Origin: Acanthochromis polyacanthus
Taxonomy: Eukaryota; Chordata; Actinopteri; Pomacentridae
Reading direction: 5' to 3'
DNA: 64,000 nt
Assembly (NCBI RefSeq): GCF_021347895.1
Contig: NC_067122.1
Location: 14,373,983-14,437,982 of the forward strand
Shown here: piece by piece, positions 12,836 to 25,334 of the stretch
Numbering within the stretch: the first letter of the stretch is position 1
Layout of the letters: every line of letters begins with the position of its first letter
The notes under the pieces: model-generated
Told to the model about the DNA's origin: nothing
Database searches by the model: none
Seen by the model: only the letters and a program-made list of their open reading frames with translations
Made by a program: the position numbers and the translations under genes

Positions 12836-15800
12836 ATAAAAATGTCCGTTCTAAACACCAAAAGCAAGTTTGTGCATGTAGTTAAGGACTGCAGTTCCTA
12901 TCTAAAACAAAAAAAATATGCAAGAAAAGCACAATCAAACCACACTTACTTATACTTTTGACTAATTCACAGTAACGCCATAAAAGTGCTTGTCAATGTC
13001 ATTATTATTGTAAACAGATATTGTCACCAAAGTAACATGTATTAAGTTATAGCATAGTGTAACTCCATTGCTATATTCAGACTAAACTATAGTTGAACTT
13101 TTAAACCACTGATGCAAAAACCTGTCATCACGTCTCTATTAATAAATGCAGCCTCATAATATTTACATGAACATTAAATTGGTAAGAATAATTTTGACCA
13201 CTTAATAGTAGATTTCTAAATACTGTCAGTAGACTCTGACAAAAGCATTCAGCGTCTCCTCTCAGCAGACTTTTGAGCCTGTTGACAGATCTGGGAAGTA
13301 CCTGGAGGCCAGTGAAGTGACTTGTGTTGCTGTCCGCCTTTGAGACGATGTTTGTCTTCTTCAGTGTCCATGTGGCACAGAGTTTTGGACCGTTAACGCT
13401 TCTGTGGTCCGTTGGCAACAAAGCGACGCCTTCCTGACAGGCTCGGCCTCTTAACTGGCCCTAACTAGATAATAACACGGAACGGATCACTGATCAGCAG
13501 CAAATTGTTTCTTTAAATGCTTTGGGTAAAGGGGGGAGAGGAGTGGGCTTGACTGACGTGACCTTCAGAGGAATTCATCTCTAGTTCAAGATGTTATCAG
13601 GTAATCTCTACCATGCACACAGCTGATAAACATGTCGTTTTAGGTGACACCCGTATGATCTGCTCAGCCACATCCCGACTGTGTGCAAACGTGTACGAGG
13701 TGTGGATGAAGATAGGGTTAACGTCCAAAAATCTCAAGGACGACTGGATGCCTTAGATTTTTGTTTAAAGCTGTTTACATCCGATGCTGTTAAAAATATA
13801 ACCCGTAGGAAGGCATGAGGAAGTTTCAGCGTTACAAGCATCCAAACAATAGAAAACATTCCTGTATAAAGTCATTGCTCAGTGAAAAGTTGTAGCCTCT
13901 TTTTTCTTAACCATTGCAGCACAGCAACACAATGGCTTTGCACAGCTTTAGAATGTCACATAAATTCCTTCAGGGTTTCTTGTTTGCCACCTCAAAATGA
14001 CTGTAAAGATTTCACTGGTGTTCCCATACCTTTGCACGGACACCTTCATGCTCGTGTGGCCGTTAAGAGAGAAAGACAGTGAGACCAGAGCCAATGTTTC
14101 TCTTGCAAAGGGAAAGGAAATGTCCTCTTGGCCCCAAAAGGAGAACACTTGAGGGCTTAAGGAAGCCAACAGTTTATACCCCAAGTCTATCCATCATCAA
14201 TGTGTAATGTTCTAATGATGGGAAAGTTATGACCCTGATTATATTAGCCTATGGAATGGTGCACTCGCTTTGTTCCCGGCTTGTGAGCTAAAGCTAATGT
14301 GGCTAAGCTGCGCAGCATATAGAATAATCCCGGGGGAAATCTTGGCTCATTGACAAGAGACTGAAGTTAAAAGAAAGGTGCAAATTCACTGCAAACCTTT
14401 GTCGTGTTTTCCTATTGAGGTTTTAAAGGAGCAGGGAAAGTTAAAAATGACAGTAAATCCCAAACACGTGTACAGTGGAGAGGAAACTCTTGGCAGCTCA
14501 TGCAGCCACTAGTTCCGTTCACTATATGTCACCCCCATCCTAGTTTTGCATTTCTCTGCCAGCTGCCCCCCAGCCCTGTGTTTGTGCTCGCTTTGTTTTT
14601 ATGACCACTTCAGTGATCCGTCGCGCTGCAGAGCTGCTGGTGTTAACACAGCTGAGGTGCATTACACAGACTGTTGTTCCTGCCTCTTACCTGGCTCCAG
14701 GCTCTGTTCCAGCGCAGGAAGTTTCTTCACAAGTAGATGCAGAAGTGTGCAGGGACTTTCACATGAACAGGGGTTTTAACCACAACACAATGTTGCCACA
14801 GTGACACGTGTGTCCTGTAGCTGCAGCTTGTTGGTCTATTGAAGAGAAATGCCATTTTAGTGTTTTAAAAAGTCGATTGGTTTTACTAAACTAACAGAAT
14901 GACCAAGAATCAGGTAGCACTGCATGTTATTTACTTGTCAGGTACAGCTGATAGACAGCAGCTAAGCACTAGTCAGTGGTAGCTGATAGTAAATAATAGT
15001 CCCATAGTTATACTTTAGAGCACATCGCTTCAGTATCTTAATCACCTTAAGAGGGTTCTCTGGAGATTCAGAGCTGAGAAGCAGCCTGTGCTTCCAGTCT
15101 GTAAAATAATAACATTTGCTAACATAACATGAACTCAGCTGCTAAACGGAAGATTTAGAGCTGTATGGAGATTCATTTTGGTCATTTCTGTCTTCTGTTC
15201 TCTGTTTTTCTATGTCTTCTATGCTAGAAAAATAAACATCTTTGGGGTTTTGACTGTTAGCTGAGAAAATACAAGAGACTTTGACTTCCCTTTAGATCTC
15301 TGACCTTGTGGTAAATGGATTAATTGAGAATAATTGGTAATTGGTTTGGAATAATCATTAGATACAGCGCTGACTAAAATACTGGTTAAATCTTTGTCAA
15401 TGCGAAGGCATTTATTGAAAAAAGAGGGTTCTTTCTGGTTGTGCTCTTCTTCATTGACACTATCTTGGAATTTCCAAATAATTCTCATATTTTTAAAAAA
15501 TATTTGTAGCAGTTGACTGGTTTGTAGTTTTCACCGCGTTGTTTTTTATCTGCCGTGGAAATAGTTTGAAAAGTATACTCCCAGAAAATGTTGGCACAGC
15601 GCTGCACACACACCCTTTGAATCATCTACTTATTGCTTCATAACGACAGACTAACATTTATTAAAATAATAAAAATGTAATCAGAACTTTTGTAACACCT
15701 GCTTGTTACATGTGTGCTCAATTTGCAATCACAGCCTGCAGACTCTATAATTTGAGTCCGCCGAGTCCAGGTGGTTGAGCGACGGCAGTGAGCTGGGTAA

Positions 15801-16770
15801 TATCCATCAGTGTGGGTTTGTCAGCGGTTCTGTGGGCTTTGTTGGTGGTACTGAGGGAGAGCCAACTGCAATAAAGGTTTTTATGATGTGGCAGAAGTTG
15901 ATTCTGGGACTCTGTGCCAAGAGCAATCCAGATGTTACTCAAACAGTGTGTTGCAGCGGTAACGTACGGCGTGAACATTCGACGGGACGGCTCAGAACAT
16001 CACATATTTCCGATGTGTAAGTTTCACTGTTTTTCTTCTCACTTTAGCTGAGAGGATGTTGTTGACAATTTTAAGAACCTCCTGAGAGTTTGCAGCAATG
16101 TCTGACACTCATTATCCACAGTGCCTCACTCATCATGCTGACAGTTTTTCTTTCTTTTATTTTAAGCACACAGTATCTAATGTCTAATATCTAATGTGTT
16201 ACTGAGCCTCCCTCTCCCAGCAGTGATCTGGTGGCTGGCAGGCAGTGACACACATTTCAGCACTGGAGCCACTCTTATAGATGGACCTTGAACTCTTTAA
16301 AGGGACGTCTGGCCTCTCAGTAATGCCCCACCGGCAGCCCTTGCTGCCCGGCTACAAACTGTAACTCTATAGCCTCATTGTCACGCTCCATATCCTCCCG
16401 ATGACCCCGAGCCCAATTATACAGCTGACCCAGGCTTGATGATATAACCTTGGGCGTCTTTTGGGGTCTGCTGGGACTCAGAGCTGCACCTCTTGTCTGT
16501 CATGGCGTGTCAGCTCTGTGCGTTAACCAGACACTTCCCTGAGTGGTCCCAGTGGGGGTTATGGAGGAAGAGTGGCTCCCATGCAAGGCCCAGTGCATTT
16601 CACCACGTATACCTCACTGAGGCTCTTTTAAAAGATAAACAATGCAGCAGCAGAGTGTGTATGAGGTTGTCATATATGTAATTGAGTAGCTCATGTAAAA
16701 TGTTCCCATAAAAATTAAGCATGCATGTCATATATAATCGCTAAAGGTAAACACAGCAATCTGTACATAT
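12836..16770. other. Non-coding stretch, nothing recognisable
   Basis: This has mixed composition and many short open frames on both strands, none with a recognisable domain, good splice signals or a signal peptide. No repeat family was identified. Confidence 0.5.
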
Positions 16771-17532
16771 TTAACCTTCTGAACCCTAAAACCCACTGAA
16801 AGTATGTTCTCTTTAAAAAAACAAAACAAAACAAAACAACAAAGCTGCATGATTTATCAGACCTAGAAACTGTAGCAACAGAGAGAAACACTGGATGTTC
16901 AACTTTACGAGGATCTTGAACTAACCATATGTGATGTCTGGTCTATTAGAAACTCAACCAAGAAGCTTAAAATCACTTCATCCTACATGTGTTGCTTAGA
17001 AATTCACCAAAAATAAAGCATTTCCAATTTCTGTAAAAAAAAAAAACATAAACAAAAATCTAGAGCTTCTTGGTGCAACTGTGAAGCCATTAATGACTCA
17101 GCTTTGACCAATAGTTGTATTACAAAAATTCTAGGGCTTTATAGTTGAACTGGATTGAACTTCAGGCTGTGTTAGCATAGAAAAATGTCAGCAGAAATCA
17201 GTTAGTATCAATAGTGTGAAGAGTAACCATTTCCCCCCAGTATTAGTAAGACATGGGGACACTTGGCAAAATTGTATAGGTGTTTCCAGTTTTTGTCTTT
17301 TTTTGTGTAAAACTGAATAATCAGAGAAATGTAAGTTTTGTATTTATTTTTTATGCCTTTTCCTAAATATAACTGCACTGAAGACATTCTTCAGTTCTCT
17401 CTCCATTTAGCCATGGTTGTGCTATGTCTACAGAGGTGCAGAATTTTTTATTGCAGTGAAAAATGATCCGAGAAGTGAATAAAAATGTGACAGCAAAAAT
17501 GCCCAAACACTGCTTGGGGTTTAGAAGGTTAA
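16771..17532. mobile_element. TTAA-flanked element with imperfect terminal inverted repeats (762 bp)
   Basis: The left end reads TTAACCTTCTGAACCCTAAA. The right end, reverse-complemented, reads TTAACCTTCTAAACCCCAA. The outer 16 bases therefore match with one mismatch, and both ends sit at TTAA. A TTAA target and CC-starting ends fit piggyBac-type non-autonomous elements (inference). A (CAAAA)n patch lies at about 16820-16840. No transposase frame is present. Confidence 0.6.
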
Positions 17533-18244
17533 TAAAAAACTTTCTTTTAACAGTAAGGCTCCCAAAAAAAACCCTCCAGAGGTTAAAATGTTTGGACCTT
17601 GTGCATGAACTGCTGAATTTGTGATTCTGATGGTCCAGCGTTGTTGGCTGGAGGATCCTACTTTGTATGTAGATGTGACGTGTATGCACACTGAATCTCA
17701 TTGCATTCAGACATATCCGCAGTCTGCATGCATGCTCAGCAGCTGTGATGCATTAATGTGCAGCATGCTTAGTATGCACTATAAACTCTGGAAAGGCTTC
17801 CTGTCACTGTTGAAGTGTTCCTTAATGGATGAAGAGTTGATTTACATTTCCAAAGGCCGACTGCAGCGAATGAATTTCTACACAAGATTCAACTGAAGGT
17901 AAAGGTTAACAGTCACAGCTGTCAGCTAAACATGTTGCAGTTTTTGCCTTTATACAGTTTTCAGACCGGTTTTAGCTACACCAAGCAAAATACACAAACA
18001 ACTGGACTAAAAAATGGTGTCAATTCTCATCAGGACTTCTGCTAAATCCCCAGAAGGCTTTTTGACATCGGAACATCTCTTGAATTATACAACTGTGAGT
18101 AATCTTGTTGAGGTTCAGGTTGTGTCACTCCCTGCTCTGAACAGAGGGGTTGACAACTGTTTCTGCCAAGACCAGTTTTACTATTAACTGTAAATTTTAC
18201 TTCATTGTAGTGGTAATACTTTGTATCTGTTGGTTAGCATCTTG
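17533..18244. other. Non-coding stretch, nothing recognisable
   Basis: No supported exon, RNA or repeat. Confidence 0.5.
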
Positions 18245-18690
18245 ACAGAGAGCAATGAGCTACAAAGCAAATAAGAAAAGCACTCAGAGCACGCAGTACT
18301 CCACCAAGGCTGTTCAGTTGTTGTATAACTTTCGACTGATAAGTCTCAATAAGACTGCAGGAGTGCATTTGTAGTTGAATCGCGATCATGTGATTGTCAG
18401 CAGGCAGCCTACGTAGTGTTCACTTGTCATAGTTACAGTGACGCCATGCCGTTATCTTGCAATGACACAGAAATCTTTAAAAAATACGTGGATCCAGACT
18501 AGAAGCCACATCACTGCCAAAATCTAATCAGGTGGTCCTTGTGTCATTTCTGACCTTTCTTGAAAATATCATCCGAATCCATTATTCCTTTTTTGAGTAA
18601 TGTTGCACACGGACAGACAGATTCACAGATTAACAGACAAACATACGTTGATCGTCACATAACTCTGCTACATTCCTTGATGGGGTAAGA
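18245..18690 (+). repeat. Fish interspersed repeat of uncertain class
   Basis: A linear series of blocks recalls a repeat seen often in fish DNA: 'gagagcaatgagctacaaag', 'gcacgcagtactccaccaag', 'aaaatatcatccgaatcc', a 'cggacagacagattcacag' stretch, and 'cacataactctgctacattc'. It has no coding content. The class (MITE or retroposon) is not known to me. Confidence 0.5.
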
Positions 18691-18789
18691 AACATGCATT
18701 TTATGGCTCTGTGGATTATAAAGTTGGTTGATGGTCAGTCAGTGGACCAACAACCTTTATCTAGACTGACATATCTTCACTGAATTCAC

Positions 18790-18935
18790 ATATTGAATGG
18801 ATTAATGTGAAATTTTGTACAGATCCTGGTAGATGAACTTGTCCTCTGAGTTTTCCTCTAGCACCACAGAAGGTTGACATTTTAGTTTTTCTGTGAAATG
18901 TCTGCACAACAATTTAACCATTTTCAGATGTGGGA
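18790..18935 (+). repeat. Fragment of a common fish repeat (same family as 19535-19790)
   Basis: The blocks 'tgaaattttgtacagatcc', 'gagttttcctctagcaccac' and 'ggttgacattttagttt' follow the order of a widespread fish repeat that later runs into 'gtgaaatgtctgcacaac'. Non-coding and heavily diverged. Confidence 0.5.
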
Positions 18936-19159
18936 TTATAATATTGCAGCTTCACTGATCTGTTAAAGTGACGACATTCTGTCATTCAGACATAAATAAC
19001 TTTTACGTAAATGTAATCCATGATTTCAGTCAGACATACCCACCACAGTGATGAAGAGAGCCATGAAATGTGCCATGTTTGCCATACATGAGAGATTAGA
19101 CTATACATCAAGCATTAGAATAGCATGTGTAACAATGTGCTATTGATTCTTGTGGGTGA

Positions 19160-19179
19160 ATTAGATTAGATTAGATTAG
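19160..19179. repeat. (TTAGA)n short tandem repeat
   Basis: Four near-perfect 5-bp units. Confidence 0.9.
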
Positions 19180-19534
19180 TATCATTACTGTAACCTTTTT
19201 ATGCAAAAGAGAACTTTATGTAAAATTGTCTGGAGTACTCATTTAGATGTGAAGCCAGTACATACAACTGTCATCAAGAGAAAGGACTACGTGTCTGAAG
19301 GGGCCTTTGGAATGATTTCCATTAACTTTGAGAAAATATTCATGATATCCAGAGCATGAATCCTGATGACTGCAATTTTATCCAGCAGTAATAGCAACAC
19401 CCAACATTTAAGTATCCTTTAAAATATCCTCACTTCTATGACACTGTTTGACTGGAAAAATTGTACAAATGTTTCCTAAAGAATAAATCTTAAAATTGTT
19501 GGTGACCCACCGACTGTTCCTTCAACACAGCTAT

Positions 19535-19790
19535 GAGTTTGAAATTTGTTGTTTTTATTGAAATGTCTCTGTAAGATTGATTGCAGTGAAATGTGGTACA
19601 GATATTCATGCCCCTTCCGGATATACCATAATAACTTTGGTGATTTTTTTTAACCATTATCAGCACCACCATCAAATCTATGCAGTAATTAGCAAATGTT
19701 AGCATGCAGCCAGTCACAGCCACCGTGATAAATATCAACTTGTCAACATGGTCACAGACATTAGCATTTAGCTTTGAGGACCACCGTGTC
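19535..19790 (+). repeat. Fragment of a common fish repeat
   Basis: Blocks include 'gtttttattgaaatgtctc', 'ggtacagatattcatg', 'ataataactttggtgatt', 'agcaaatgttagcatgcag' and 'attagcatttagct'. They match, in order, a repeat present again at 33830-34640. Its transposon class is uncertain. Confidence 0.65.
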
Positions 19791-20049
19791 ATGGCGCATG
19801 GCTCTTTCTCCTATCGAATGCCAAAAAAAGACAGAACACAATTTTTTCTTAAAATAAGATTTTTAATATTACTTATTATCATAAAGATATATTTACACAC
19901 TTTACAGAAATAGAAAATAAAAACACAAAGCTACGCATGAAAGGAAAAAATAAAATAAGTACTCCAAGAGCTAAAGCTTATCTTTTATAAATTAGAAACC
20001 AAAAGTTCAAATATGTACACAGTATTTCAACCATTTCTGATACACTTGT

Positions 20050-20079
20050 TTTATTTATTATTTATTTATGTCATTTATT
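20050..20079 (-). terminator. Cluster of four AATAAA motifs (possible apelin poly(A) region)
   Basis: On the minus strand AATAAA occurs four times (20050-20055, 20054-20059, 20061-20066 and 20074-20079), followed by a GT-containing stretch near 20010. The cluster lies about 8.4 kb 3' of the apelin stop, beyond a predicted 3' UTR intron. It could end the apelin transcript, but AT-rich DNA gives such motifs by chance. Other single candidates lie at 27080-27085 and near 27020. Confidence 0.22.
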
Positions 20080-23000
20080 TTTGCCCAGTTCAACATCAAA
20101 ACAGAGACAGGGACTGTACATTTGGCCTGGTGAGTAATATGAGCACACACCATAAACAGAATATAAGTTTCAGGAGTAATACATTGTCTTTCAGATGGGA
20201 TCTGCTTGAGACCTAGTAACACTGTTGCGATGGCGTGTAAGCCTACAGACTGCATTTCTCCTACTATTGTTCTGAATGTAGCTGATCTCGGACACAGCGG
20301 TTACAGAGATGGAGAATGTGTCGCAATCAAGACAGGAGGGGCCTGTGCTATTCTGGGTGTAGGAAGTCTCATTTTGAGGCTCTAAGATAATGACAGATCA
20401 TCGTCATTTCCCACGGGAGATAAAATCTAGTTATCCTTTGGATTGCCCAGCCAGTGGAAAAGTGTGAATGCATTGTATTGAATGTCAGCCACTTGATCCT
20501 GCAGACACCCACTCTGAAGGCCAACATGATACAGTTTGATGGGCTTAAAGATTCACAAGGTAAAATCATGGAATGTGTTGCAACTCTATTTCCATTTTCA
20601 CAATGAGTGAAATGTTTGGTTCAGTGTCCAAGGAAACTCATCTGGTAGAGAACTGAGTATAGAATGACAATAGGATTAAACTTAAAAAATAAAAACCTTG
20701 TGTTTTCTGTGATCTTTTTGTGCGGGGGGTTGTGTCTATATCTATTAGGAAACGGAGATCAATGGCTAAGCTAATATTTCAAAACCTGCTGCTTGCTTGT
20801 TCTCGTCTCCACCAGTAACACACATCTATCTCTCTGCTAATCCCCACTTCTTACACACTCCCAGCCAAATGCATTTGGACAAAAAGAATTAAACACAGAG
20901 GGGGCAAGGTCTCAGAACAAACATTTTTTTCTACCAGGAAAACATGCTAACAAGTGCATAGGAACATTACTCAGGCCTTGTGATGGTCACAGAGAAGAGG
21001 AACTGGGGAGGAAACATTGAGGGGATAGGAATCGTTTCTCTTGTGTAAGCCTTGCTGGAAAAGACCATTAAGGAAAATGGTTTTGCTCCCCGAGCATAAT
21101 GTATTGGTTTACCATTTCAGTTTGAGCCTGGACGCGCTTGTCCTTCCACACCACAAGGCCCATTAACCTGATGTGCAGGGGAGGGCTGTGGGCTATGATC
21201 TACAAGAAAAGAATGCCTGAAAGCTTTCACGTGTCCACGACATATTGTGCTGCAGACTACTTTTCTATTTTGTTACATCCACAAAAGATACAGCTTTTCA
21301 CACTGTATTCAAAAAGTAAGCTTTGGACAACCAGCTAGACAAGAATCAGACAAAAAAAATTGTCACAATACACTGGAAAACCATTCCATACCAAGAGACT
21401 CTTGTTTTCAGGGTGTATTTTTCCAGCAGCATAATGGAATTGCAAAAAGTGCAGCCTTGCGAACCCATACAGAGAAGTCTCGGAGCAAAGCCACGTCTAT
21501 TTGTTGGGAGTAGTTGACACCGGAGGCTTTGGATCAGTGGGATATTTGGTTTTTGATTTTTTTGGATTCAACTGATAACCAGACCAAGATTAGAAAGGGT
21601 ACTTTACATAAACATTGGTTTGCTCTGGTCTCTGAAAGGGCAGCATGGCTGGTGCAGATGGTGAGGATACATTCATGAAGAACAGTGCGGATACAGACGT
21701 TGCTCGGCTCCGTAACAATAACTTCTGAGATGGGGAAATATTGATTTGAACCCCTTGTCATGACCCAGTCTACTTCCAGCATCCCAACTCCTGCGGCTTT
21801 GAACTTTCATCCCCAGCTCATATCTTCCTACTATCTTCCCCAATAATACATGAGACATCCTGAGCAAAGCTGTCTCACTCCCAAGGAGCATTAATGAAAT
21901 CTACATCTCTGTCTGAGAGGGTATGAAAAAATAATGGTGGAACTGAAATTATTACTCTTCACAGTGCCCTAGGATTTAATACATTTTTAATCAAGGTGAG
22001 CTTGGCTGGGTGGATTACCACTGTGATTTTAGATGCTCTCTTAATAAAAGCTTCTCATGCTGCGACTGAGAAGACTGCATTTTATTATAATATTTGCATG
22101 AGACATGGCGAGAGGGAAAAAAAAGGGTTGGAAAACTAGGTTAACCAGTTGCCAGTTGTTTATGTGGTCAAAACTGCCTTGAAATGAAGGAGTTTGCTGA
22201 TTGAATTGCAGCGGATTGAAATCACCTAACATAGAAACGAAAAAAAAACACACAATTAGGAAGTTGCTCTGCACACCTAATACACAACAGACGATTGCAA
22301 GGTGGCTGCTCTACAGGTCACAGTCCTAATATGTTACATGGTTACACACTGAATCAGCAGGGGTTTGGAGATTGCAAAGGGGGAAGGGTGTGGTTTCAGT
22401 TTAAGCCAATTTAACAATGAGCTCAGACTAAGTGGCCCCGTCCAGCCTTGGGGAGATCCATCTGAGAAAGATTAACTCTGGGATTTAATGAGCGTAATGA
22501 TCAAAGCCACGACCACCTGTGCTGTGGAAGGGCAGACTAGAAAGGCAACTGTACCCAACATAACGTAGGGAAAGGAACGTGACTAGAAATGACTGAATGT
22601 GGATAACTCATGGCTATATTGGTGTATACATAGAGGGAGAGTAAAGATACAGTATACGAAAATATGCTCATATAAGTTTTAAATGTACTGTATGTTCATG
22701 TTTTGTTAAATGCACAAAATAGACTGCTCTAGTACAAGCTTCTATCACAGCACCCTGAGAAAAAAGAAAACTATAACACAGAAATAAACATAAACAGTAA
22801 TATATTCCAGTATGATGGAAAGGCATAGCATTTCGTCAGTGAAAGATATCGGTCAGAGGGCCAAACCAGCCATATGCTGAATATTAAAACAGCCAGAGCA
22901 CTAGTGGTAGGCTGATCATGGTGGCATATTAACTGAGCTGATGTTTGCTTTGAAACTTTTTTCCTCTTTTTTTCTCTTTTTCCTTTATGGTCTAATTGAA

Positions 23001-23998
23001 CGTGTCCTCCTCGCTAACGTTGTCTCACGTGGGATTTCTGTTTGCAGAAATTTAGAATGCATAATGTGTCAGTGTATCAAGACTTCAAACAAGAGGTAAT
23101 GTGTTTCTCCCTAACCTTTCATTCCTTCGTTCCTGGCAGCATTGTGGAGAAGGTTATTATTTGGCACTTCATTAAAAGGCACGGCGACCTGTCGGTGGAG
23201 CAGACCGCCGCTGCCAGTTAACAGTCGTGTAGAGCAGCTGCGCAGGGCAGCGGTGTGGTGAGAAGGCTGGGGATTGGGGACAGGATTGGGATTTGGGGTC
23301 AAAGGACTCATCCAAGGTGGGACATGTTACAGTAACCTTGAGCACGTCAGTAAACCCCCACCCCCACCCCCAAGGTGTTAATGAGTTCAGAAACACCAGA
23401 ATAGCTTTGGATTAAAGAATCTCCTCAATGAAGGAAATATTCTGTCACTTAAATCGATTGTTTTGACAACATGTGCTCTCTTTCAGTCCAGCTTTACTTT
23501 GCATGTGGACGCACTGTCATTAGGAGGTACGAAGCACCATTAATAACGATAATTACGCAATGATTAGAATGTCATTTAGATGTGACGCTTATGCTCGTCC
23601 ATTTTCAGCACAAAACCTTTTATCCTTTTTGCAGCAGACGTCCAGAATATCATACGTGAACCTAAGGTTTGCTTATGTCAACTGTTAAAACTGATGAAAC
23701 TGCATGATCAGCGCCCTCGCCCTCTAGGAAAGCCGTTAAGTAGCTACACAGCAAAGAAATCAGCGGCTGCAGTAACCTTGGATCTGAGACATGGAAAAAC
23801 CACATCGCGGCGAAGTGACAGATGCTTTAAGACTCAGATTGTTTTGACCGGGCTCCCTCTCCACCACATGTCATGCAAAGTGTGTGAGACACTCAGGGAG
23901 ATCGCTATGATTGGGCTCTATTAAGCAAATAATAGGAAAACTGGAGAAAAAAAAAACACTTGGGAGAAGACAGAGATAGATAAGTAGTGAGGGAGTAA

Positions 23999-24022
23999 GA
24001 GAAAGAGAGAGAGAGAGAGACA
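23999..24022. repeat. (GA)n microsatellite
   Basis: About 24 bp of GA with one AA interruption. Confidence 0.9.
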
Positions 24023-25022
24023 GAGAAATAGAGTCTGATAGCTCGGGCTCAACACCCCCCACCCCCCTTCCCTGCCCCCGATTCCTCCTAGAGCTGAGGG
24101 TGAGCGGCTTGTCCTGATTTTTTTTGTGGACAGAGTTGCTTGAAGAACCAGCAGGTGCTATGGACATCACTCTTCAGGCTGGGCAAGCGTAGGCCCTTCA
24201 TTGCAAGGCCCCCCAAGGCAAAGGAAGAGCATAGAAATCAGAACCTGGGGGAGGGCGCTCAAAGCAGTGCCTGCAAGAAAAAGCAAAAAGAACACAGAGA
24301 GCATCATTAGTGTGTGTTGGTTTCTTTTTCCCTCAGAAATTATTCAGGCAAGGCTTCATCTGTTTTTATGTATTGTAATAAATATGATCCCAACGTTTTA
24401 CATAGGTATATATAAAAGTATTTATAACACAAATCAATCAATAAAAGGAATTATTTTGTTTTGAAAGGATAAGTCACTGTGAATAAAGTTAAATGCTGTG
24501 GTAACTGTTGAACTGATTTATTTTTTTCTCGTTTTCATCTATAAAGACACAGTTATACCTCCCCTGTTTCACAATAGTCAATGCTTACCACATGAAATAA
24601 CAACAGATTAGACTGGCTTTTATAGGAAAAAAATATATTATCCAAAAAGTAAGGTGTCCTCTTTTGTTTTAGCACAGACAGGTCTGGCAGAAAATATAAT
24701 CTTTTGTTTTTTCTTGCTACAATGCAGCATATTTACTCGGTCTGGCTTTAGTTGGAAGCATTGCATGAAGACAGTTCCCTGCTGCAGATTCCATATTTCT
24801 ATGTAACCGTCAAGAATTTTTGAAGCAAACTTTTAAAATGTTACAAAAAATGTAAATGAAATGGAATAAGAAAATGTAAGTTGTTTCCAATAATTGATTT
24901 AGAGTGAATAAACTCGGCTGTGTCGTGTCATCAGAAGGTGGCACTATAAACGGTGTTACACGTAGCTTTAATAAACTCTTTTTATTAAGACTTACAGACT
25001 GTTTCAAGCAAGTATAGAAACT

Positions 25023-25334
25023 TTATTGGCAAAACTGGGTAAGTGTTTTAGAATTTTGATGATGTGACACTTTAAAATAAACAAAAATACAATCCAGCTC
25101 AAGAAGTATTTGTAGGCTACCTCGGACAACAGTTGTTTGACATCTCTTTCTTTGTCTTTTTCCATTGTTCATGTAGCAAATACCACACAGAACCTTGTCT
25201 GTGTTAGTTGTCTCATCTATATTATCAGAGCTGAACTCCAAATGTTCCCAAACACAGTCCCATATCCCCATCTTTCTCAGCTCATCTGTCAGCCTGCTCT
25301 GCATCACAACTAATCTCTGGCGGCACTTGTGCAT
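25023..25334 (-). pseudogene. Possible BED-zinc-finger (hAT/ZBED-like) remnant
   Basis: This is a 103-codon minus-strand frame. Around residues 24-57 it reads W-D-C-V-W-E-H-L-E-F...KVLCGICY...CQTTVVRGSL. The pattern (aromatic VW..F, then V-x-C-x-x-C, then a [GC]-x-T-T-x-x-R-x-x-L segment) resembles the BED finger that begins hAT transposases and ZBED proteins. The expected final histidine pair is not visible and no transposase core follows. It is a decayed fragment if real, and chance is possible. Confidence 0.25.
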
